NCBI GenBank assembly: GCA_005281725.1
Contig: SSBO01000012.1
Coordinates: forward strand, 9,399,099 to 9,463,098
DNA from: Wuchereria bancrofti
Lineage: Eukaryota > Nematoda > Chromadorea > Rhabditida > Onchocercidae
DNA: 64,000 nucleotides
Direction: 5' to 3'
The position numbers and the translations under genes are program-made. The notes under the pieces were generated by a model that was not told the origin of the DNA, did no database searches, and saw only the letters and a list, made by a program, of their open reading frames with translations. Positions within the stretch are counted from its first letter, which is position 1, and every line of letters starts with the position of its first letter. Positions 58,101 to 64,000 of the stretch are shown here, in pieces.

Positions 58101-60579
58101 AGGATAGCGATTGTCAAATAAACGCATTGCAAATTTTTGAAAATTTACCATTACTAAAGTTTGTTTATAATTCTGAATTTTTTTAAGTAACATTTTAAAT
58201 TTCATTTAGCTAAATTTAAAGATAATTACAAATGATAAGAATTTAAAAATTTTTAATTTATAAAATAACAAGCAAATTAAGTACATTACGCCTTTTCTTA
58301 CTTTAAAATTATTTTATATAATTTAAGTTTTTGGATTTTTCCGAAAAAAAAAATCTTACATTTCATTTATAAATATATGTATTTACCTATCAAATTTAGT
58401 TTATTACCTTATGCAATTCAATTTCTATGTGTTACAAATAATAGTGAGAACTTAGTACAGCAAGAAGCACTACGATTTCTTCAACTTTTTGATGGGAAAT
58501 ATTTTCATTGGAAGGTATAAAATTTCAATTAGTTTTTTTCTCCATTTCTTTTTTTAAAAGTTTTTCAATAAGAAAAAAAAGGCATTCCAATTAATGAAAA
58601 CATTTATTCATTTTAATCGCTTCATTTTAGACAATTAACAAATTATTTCGTATCTTTTATAATGCATGTCCGTTACGTCAAACAATTACTGATCAAACGC
58701 TTGCCATTGAGATATTACTAAATATTGTACCAAATACAGAATTAATTGGAACATATTTCCTAAGGTTTTTTATTACTTCATTTTTCTTCAAATATTTGAA
58801 TATCAAACTATTTATCATTGATAGCATACAAAAATGGAGCTATTTAGTCTAAAGAAAAGATGATGTACGATCACGTTTAGCGTGAAATTACGCTACCATC
58901 ATAAAGTGCATTTTTGATATAATAAATATATGAAAGGGAAAGTTTTATTAATAATTAATGTCAATGCTATACTATAGGTAATAATAAAATAATAGATAAA
59001 GAAGAAATTAGAAGCATTAAAAAATTGTGAGAATATTTTAAAAATTTAGCAATCATCATGATAGTTGCAGTTTTAGGATTATTTTCAAACTTCTTCCTAA
59101 TTATCCATATTTCGAAATTTTTATTGTGCTAATACTTTTTATTCGCATAGTATTCGTTTGTTTTTAGAAGTTTATCTTTAGAAGCTTTTTTTTTTTTAAT
59201 TTAATTTATCATTTAATTTTTGTCCATAATTTATTCTGTAACCAATATGTCAATAATTGTAGGTCTGAAGAACTTTTTCCAGTAGAGCAAGAAAAATGGG
59301 CTTACTTTTATAGCAGCATTGCTCGAAAGCGGCAAACTTCACCAAATGTAAGTAAATCTTAAGTACAAATGTGAAAATGACATGGATTTATATGTTAAAA
59401 GGAAATTGAAAATTTAAAACCTATTTCTAGTTCAATTCATACTGGGCCAAAATGCGTTCATTTCGAGTATTTCAACCGAATTATGCACATCGTAGTTTAA
59501 AAGCTACCTCAGACGTTTCTGCAATTAATATCGCAGGTAACTGATATGATTAATAAGATATCGCAAATGTTTAATATAATAAACAAAATGTCGCAGATAA
59601 CTAATGCAATCAGTGACATATCTGGATAATTAATATAATTAAATAAATATAGCAAATAATTGATATAATTAATGAAATATCATAGGTAAACTTATACAAT
59701 TGGATATGGTCAATTATCTATTAAAATAGTTATAGATTTGAAAAGTTGATATAATCAGTAAGATATTATGGATAATTGATATGATTAATAAGATATAACA
59801 AATATTTGATATATTTTGCATTAAATGAAAAAGTGTTTTCCTCTATTTATCATTTTTGCTGTTCATTATGTAATCATAAGTAATAACATTTAACCTTCAC
59901 TTTTTTCTCTTTTCCTCTCTCTCTTCCTCTTTTTATCTCTCTCTCTTTCAATCTCACTTTCAAGTATTTCTTTATTTTGAAATCTGCAAAATTTCATTTA
60001 ATTTTTTTTTTCTCACTTTTTTTCAATGGTTTTATTTGTAAAATTTGAAATAAATGGATAAGAATTTTCATTAATTAATAAAATTTAATGATATTTTTAA
60101 ATATATATATTTTTTTACAGAATTAGGTAATAATAACAATATAACAGTATGGATTAAAACAGTTAATGATAAGGGTATTTCATCATGGAACGATTTTTCA
60201 ATTTTGTTAACTTCAGCAAAACGACCATCATTTCCTCTTCTTCAGGTTTGTTTATAAATTATATTAATTATCTTAATGAATTATTTTTAATTTGAAAAAA
60301 AATTTTTTTTTTTTGGTAAAGTCATTACAATACATTTCATGTGAAGTAAATAATAATAATAATAATATGTACATTATAAAATGATTCTCTAAAATAATTT
60401 CCTTTCAATGTTCAAATAAATAGAAATGGTATTGAATAAATATCATGATATATAATTTATGTGACCTATATTTGTTCTAATTAATAAAACATATCAAATT
60501 TTATTTAATTTGTGATTGAAGTGTTTAATTGTTAGCACGTTCTATATATGCAATGTTTAATTGTTACGTTTGCACGTGC

Positions 60580-60616
<37 letters not shown>

Positions 60617-62587
60617 CTAGCAGAATACTTTAATTTCATCTGAAACTGAAACATTTAGCATCATAGTCTTAAAATTTGTTGAAAATTTTCCAAATTATCA
60701 GTCATACATATAATTTCAATAAAAACATGAAAATGAAGCAAAAAGAATTTTACTAAAATTTTACGATTGATAAAGTTAACTTTCTTTCTTTTCTTTTTTT
60801 TTTTTGTTTTGTCATCGTTTTGTTTGAAAATGTTGTATTTTAATTTTTGCACAGATATTCACTGGAATGAAAGGAATGAAATCGTATTTGTTAGAATCAG
60901 AAAGTTACAATAGCAATGAAGAAAGCAATTCTGATAATCCATTGGCGATAGCTCAAATAGGCCTATTGAATAATCGTAACGTACCAATTACAATTTTTCA
61001 CGGATATGGTGAATTAATTAATGTTGTATGGAATGCTAATGGACAACCAATGCTTCTTTGTGATGTTTGTTTTTAATTATTGTCAAATTCCAAATTTTTA
61101 AAAAATATGTTTTTGTAATTTGTCAAATGTTAGTTGTTATTATTTATTAAATTTTAAATATTTTGATAAATAATCAATAATTTCTTGCAATTTAATTGGA
61201 TTATTAGACTGATTTAATTTACTCAATAGAATAAAGCGGTTTCGTTACGTTTAACTTTTACAAGAAATATATATATATACAACGTATAACCCTTTCTTTC
61301 TTTCATTCTCTCTCCCTCCCTTCCTCTCCCTCTCTCTGTTCCTTTTTCGACCTGATAGATTTTGCATTAACTGTAATAACTTAATTAAAAATTAGGAGTC
61401 AAGTTTAAGTGCTGCAAGTAAATGTATTTAAATTAAATTAAATGATGATAAATTAAAATAAAATTATAATTGTTTGCAGAAGAACCTAATTTATCGCCAG
61501 TATTATGGTTATATACCATTAATGAGTGGATTATCAATAACAGTTGATGTTATTGGTACAATAGCAATTGATTTATACGGTTCTGCAACAATAAACTTGT
61601 GGAATAAAGATGCTGGAATGAAAGTTAATTCTACGTATGTTATCAGTTATTTGATAAATTAGTCTTAAATTTGAAAATCATTTATTAATTTACTTTATAT
61701 TTTATTTACAGCTTAGCCGATTTTTCATTTTCATTTTTTTCCTTTTTTTTTGAAGAAATATTTTATGTTCTTTTTATTTCATGCAGTATATCAACAAAAC
61801 TTGAAGGAAGCATAAATTTGGCATCTTCAAATAATTTAATCGGAAGAGCAACAACATTATTATATGCAAGCGGTACAGTAAACGTTCGGTTTGATGCAGA
61901 TTTCTTTACAGTACCTCATTTATTTTGCATAACTGTCTCGCATTCACCAATTGTTATCAAGTAATATTTTTCTGTACTAATAAACATAAATTATTTCACT
62001 AATTAAATATATAACTTATAATGTGCTTAAATATCACATATCCATATTTCGTTTTCTATTCTCGTTCTATTTTCCGCCTTTCTTCTCCACTCGTTTCCCT
62101 GAATTTCCTGAATCTTAGAATAAAATTAATCCTTGTTTTTCTTTCTTTTTCACTCTGTTCTTACATTTTTGTGCAGTTAGATTTAGAAATTTGAATTATA
62201 TAATTTTGAAAATAAATTTCTGAAAGATAATTAAAAAATCAGAATGGTTAATTCGTTTGTGGTTATATTCCTATTTTTTTTTTTATAAATTTTCAAAAAA
62301 GTACCTATCAATTTCCTTTTTTAATCTACAAGAAAAAATTATGTCATTTTCTCTCACTTTTTATTTTTTAAATCCTTTTTTATACCATACAAATTTTCTG
62401 CTAAATCTCTTTTTTAAAAGATACTTAAAGTTATTTTACAAACCAATAAAATTCTTGCAGATATATGTATACCCATAGTACGAAAACCGGAAAAGAGAAA
62501 CATTTATGGCATAACATCAAGTTATCCGGTTCCAGTTTATGGTTGAATAAGAAATTATCTGATCATTGCTCTTTGTTTGAAAAATAA
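52106..62587 (+). CDS. MTTP: Microsomal triglyceride transfer protein large subunit (MTTP/DSC-4-like)
   Basis: Twenty plus-strand exons run from 52106-52139 (signal peptide MMLIISLLYLI) to 62461-62587 (stop TAA), about 901 residues; human MTTP has 894. Phases agree throughout, with exons such as 52351-52447, 53944-54150, 55804-55975, 57146-57288, 58631-58764, 60855-61064 and 61787-61960. The lipovitellin-type N-terminal domain is visible (YVNFIQGGNNLEG, GLCHYRFSKPRDKIFRRQIN), then the helical domain (FLERFLQALSQTTKIDIAII, NALQIFENLPLLK, EALRFLQLFDGKYF) and the C-terminal lipid-cavity sheets (PITIFHGYGELINVVWNANG, GLSITVDVIGTIAIDLYGSA, INLWNKDAGMKVNS). It works in the ER lumen as a heterodimer with protein disulphide isomerase, loading lipid onto vitellogenin and apoB-type lipoproteins; the C. 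elegans homologue is dsc-4. Oddities: the acceptor for the exon 54860-55035 reads GCAA, and an N gap lies in the preceding intron. Confidence 0.92.
54299..54457. repeat. First copy of a 159-bp exact duplication flanking N gap
   Basis: Identical to 54468-54626 and ending exactly where the ten Ns begin. It is intronic within the MTTP-like gene. Confidence 0.95.
54458..54467. other. Assembly gap of ten Ns
   Basis: Ten Ns between identical 159-bp flanks, the same configuration as at 25740. Most likely an unmerged contig overlap rather than missing sequence. Confidence 0.92.
54468..54626. repeat. Second copy of the 159-bp duplication
   Basis: Begins at the first base after the Ns and repeats 54299-54457 base for base. 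Confidence 0.95.
59537..59815. repeat. Degenerate tandem repeat in an MTTP-like intron
   Basis: Diverged units resembling GATAATTGATATAATTAATA, spaced roughly 30-35 bp apart, recur through this intron, with frequent AAGATAT and CGCA interruptions. The period is irregular and was judged by eye. Confidence 0.6.
60583..60615. repeat. (TA)n microsatellite
   Basis: A pure TA dinucleotide run in an MTTP-like intron. Confidence 0.9.
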
Positions 62588-62713
62588 TTCTATATATTTC
62601 ATGCTTCAATAAAATTTTAAATTAATTATATTTGTGCATATTCCTTGATTTTGCTAAAATAATAAATGCTTCGGTTAGTTTTCTTCGAACTGTTACAAAT
62701 GCAATCATTTTAG

Positions 62714-62800
62714 ATCATCTCGAGAGACAGAAGCGGGCATTCAATGATTATAAGGAAAGTGGTTGCCATATTTTCATCATAGATTTCGAACAAAATGTTG
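62714..62800 (+). CDS. Orphan exon candidate of an unidentified gene
   Basis: A CATTTTAG acceptor and a TTGGTAAAT donor bound an 87-bp open stretch with phase 1 at both ends, reading DHLERQKRAFNDYKESGCHI and then FIIDFEQNV. The composition is unlike the surrounding AT-rich DNA. The frame stays open upstream to about 62,632. It begins only about 130 bp after the MTTP-like stop, and no partner exon was found before the window end. It could be the first coding part of a gene continuing to the right, or chance. Confidence 0.3.
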
Positions 62801-62869
62801 GTAAATGCAACACAGACACACACATACCTTTCGAATTTTACTAATCATAACGATATTTCATAAAAAAAG

Positions 62870-63790
62870 TGATATACATTAATCATAACATTTTCCACAG
62901 TAATCAACATTCCTCACAGTAATCATGATATATCCTATAATAATAGTAATCGTGATATTCTCCACAATAATCACGATATTTTTCAGTAATCAGACATTTG
63001 CTACACTAATCACAATATTTTTTAAAGCAGTCATGATATTTGCTACAGTTGTCACTATATTATCGTGATCGTGACATTTCCTAAATAATCGTATCACAGT
63101 AAAAACATTTATGCAGTAGTTTTGCAGTAATGTGTTCATACAGTGACACTTCTTACAGTAATCATGAGATATCATACAGTGAACCCGACATTTTTGAAGT
63201 AATGACATTTGTCACAGTAATTACGGTATTTTTGTCGAAATCATGATATTTTTCACAGTAAATATTACGCTTCCTACGGTACTATTTTTTTGCAGCAATC
63301 ACGATAATTCTTACAGTAAACGTGACATTTATTAACTATGACGTCTGCGGTAATTATGACATTTCCTACAGCAATCATGATATTCCCTATGGTAAATCTG
63401 CAGTAATCGTGATTTCTGCGGTAACTACAATTACAATTACAATGATACTTCTTACCCAATTATGATATTATAATGATATGATCATGATATAGTAATCATA
63501 TAAGTAATGACACTTTCTGCAGTAATCTTGACGTTTCTTAAATTATCGTGGCATTTGCCAAGGTAAACACGATATTTTTGTCATGATCATGACATTTTCT
63601 ACAGTGATCATGATCTCCTACAGTACTTTTACAATTTTCTACATAATCCTGACATTTCCTGTATTAATCATTATATTTTCTATGGCAATCATGATATTCT
63701 TACAGTAATACCGCGGTTCATAAATATTGCGATGAGGGATTTCCTATAGTAATCGTGATGCTTCTTCCAATAATCATGGCATTTGCTGTG
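62870..63790. repeat. Degenerate minisatellite, period about 21 bp
   Basis: Roughly forty diverged units with a consensus near ACAGTAATCATGATATTTCCT, period about 19-23 bp. Most units keep the GTAATCATGA core and a TTTC/TTCC tail. Open frames on the minus strand here (Cys/His/Asn-rich, such as NVIITADVIVNKCHVYCKN) are translations of the repeat. Confidence 0.9.
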
Positions 63791-64000
63791 TATTAGTTAT
63801 GCGCGGGCGTACACTTATTATTGATAATTCCGCAGGTAAAAAAAAGAGGTAACATTTTAACAATGGCTTTAACAAACGAAATTCTGATATTTTTATAAAC
63901 CAGTGTCTTTGAGCTTTGAGATAATTTCAACATTGACATCATCAGTAATATATGACAATTTATTTTTTATACACTACAATCTACTTTTTCAAAGTCATAA

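Larger units (their letters stand above)
62588..64000. other. 3' flank of the MTTP-like gene up to the window end
   Basis: A possible polyadenylation signal (AATAAA) occurs about 20 bp after the stop. Beyond it are a single exon-like stretch (62714-62800) and a long degenerate minisatellite (from about 62,870). The last 200 bp are AT-rich and unassigned. Confidence 0.5.

Noticed and set aside
62990..63459. Minus-strand Cys/His-rich open frames resembling small zinc-binding proteins
   Set aside because: They are translations of the degenerate 21-bp minisatellite.

Overview
The window looks like a very AT-rich nematode nuclear genome, most likely a spirurid or filarial roundworm (the clade is an inference). 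The reasons are a nematode-expanded transthyretin-like secreted protein gene, many small exons with TTTCAG/TTTTAG acceptors, acceptor-like sites just upstream of several start codons as expected for spliced-leader trans-splicing, and long homopolymer and simple-repeat tracts. I built spliced gene models by hand. In nearly all of them the intron phases agree exon to exon, which is strong internal support.

Layout: (1) 0.8-2.5 kb, minus: TIP41/TIPRL-like PP2A regulator. (2) 3.4-13.9 kb, minus: about 31 exons encoding a roughly 1,350-residue BAG6-like protein with an N-terminal ubiquitin-like domain. (3) 16.3-17.6 kb, minus: transthyretin-like secreted protein. (4) 21.6-25.2 kb, plus: JNK/KGB-type MAP kinase with an unusual T-V-Y activation motif. 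(5) 28.8-29.9 kb, plus: a 145-residue predicted secreted cysteine-containing protein of unknown function. (6) 31.5-35.2 kb, minus: OTUD5-like deubiquitinase. (7) 36.3-37.4 kb, minus: Yippee-like YPEL5. (8) 38.4-39.8 kb, plus: short NDUFV3-like complex I subunit. (9) 39.8-52.1 kb: a 12 kb stretch with no recognisable gene but many microsatellites. (10) 52.1-62.6 kb, plus: large subunit of microsomal triglyceride transfer protein (MTTP/DSC-4) in 20 exons. (11) 62.9-63.8 kb: a degenerate minisatellite of about 21 bp.

The genes are mostly independent housekeeping or stress functions: protein quality control and ubiquitin (BAG6, OTUD5, and YPEL5 through the CTLH/GID ligase), phosphatase and kinase signalling (TIPRL, JNK), respiration (NDUFV3) and lipoprotein assembly (MTTP). 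I see no evidence of a polycistronic pathway.

The most striking unexplained signal is on the minus strand at 26,869-26,890. It is a 22-mer matching nematode spliced leader SL1 at 20 of 22 positions and is followed at once by a GT, so it may be a divergent SL RNA gene or a retrocopied leader. Two assembly problems also matter. Both N gaps (25,740 and 54,458-54,467) are flanked by exact duplicates (796 and 159 bp), which look like unmerged contig ends. In addition, one MTTP acceptor reads GCAA where GCAG is expected.
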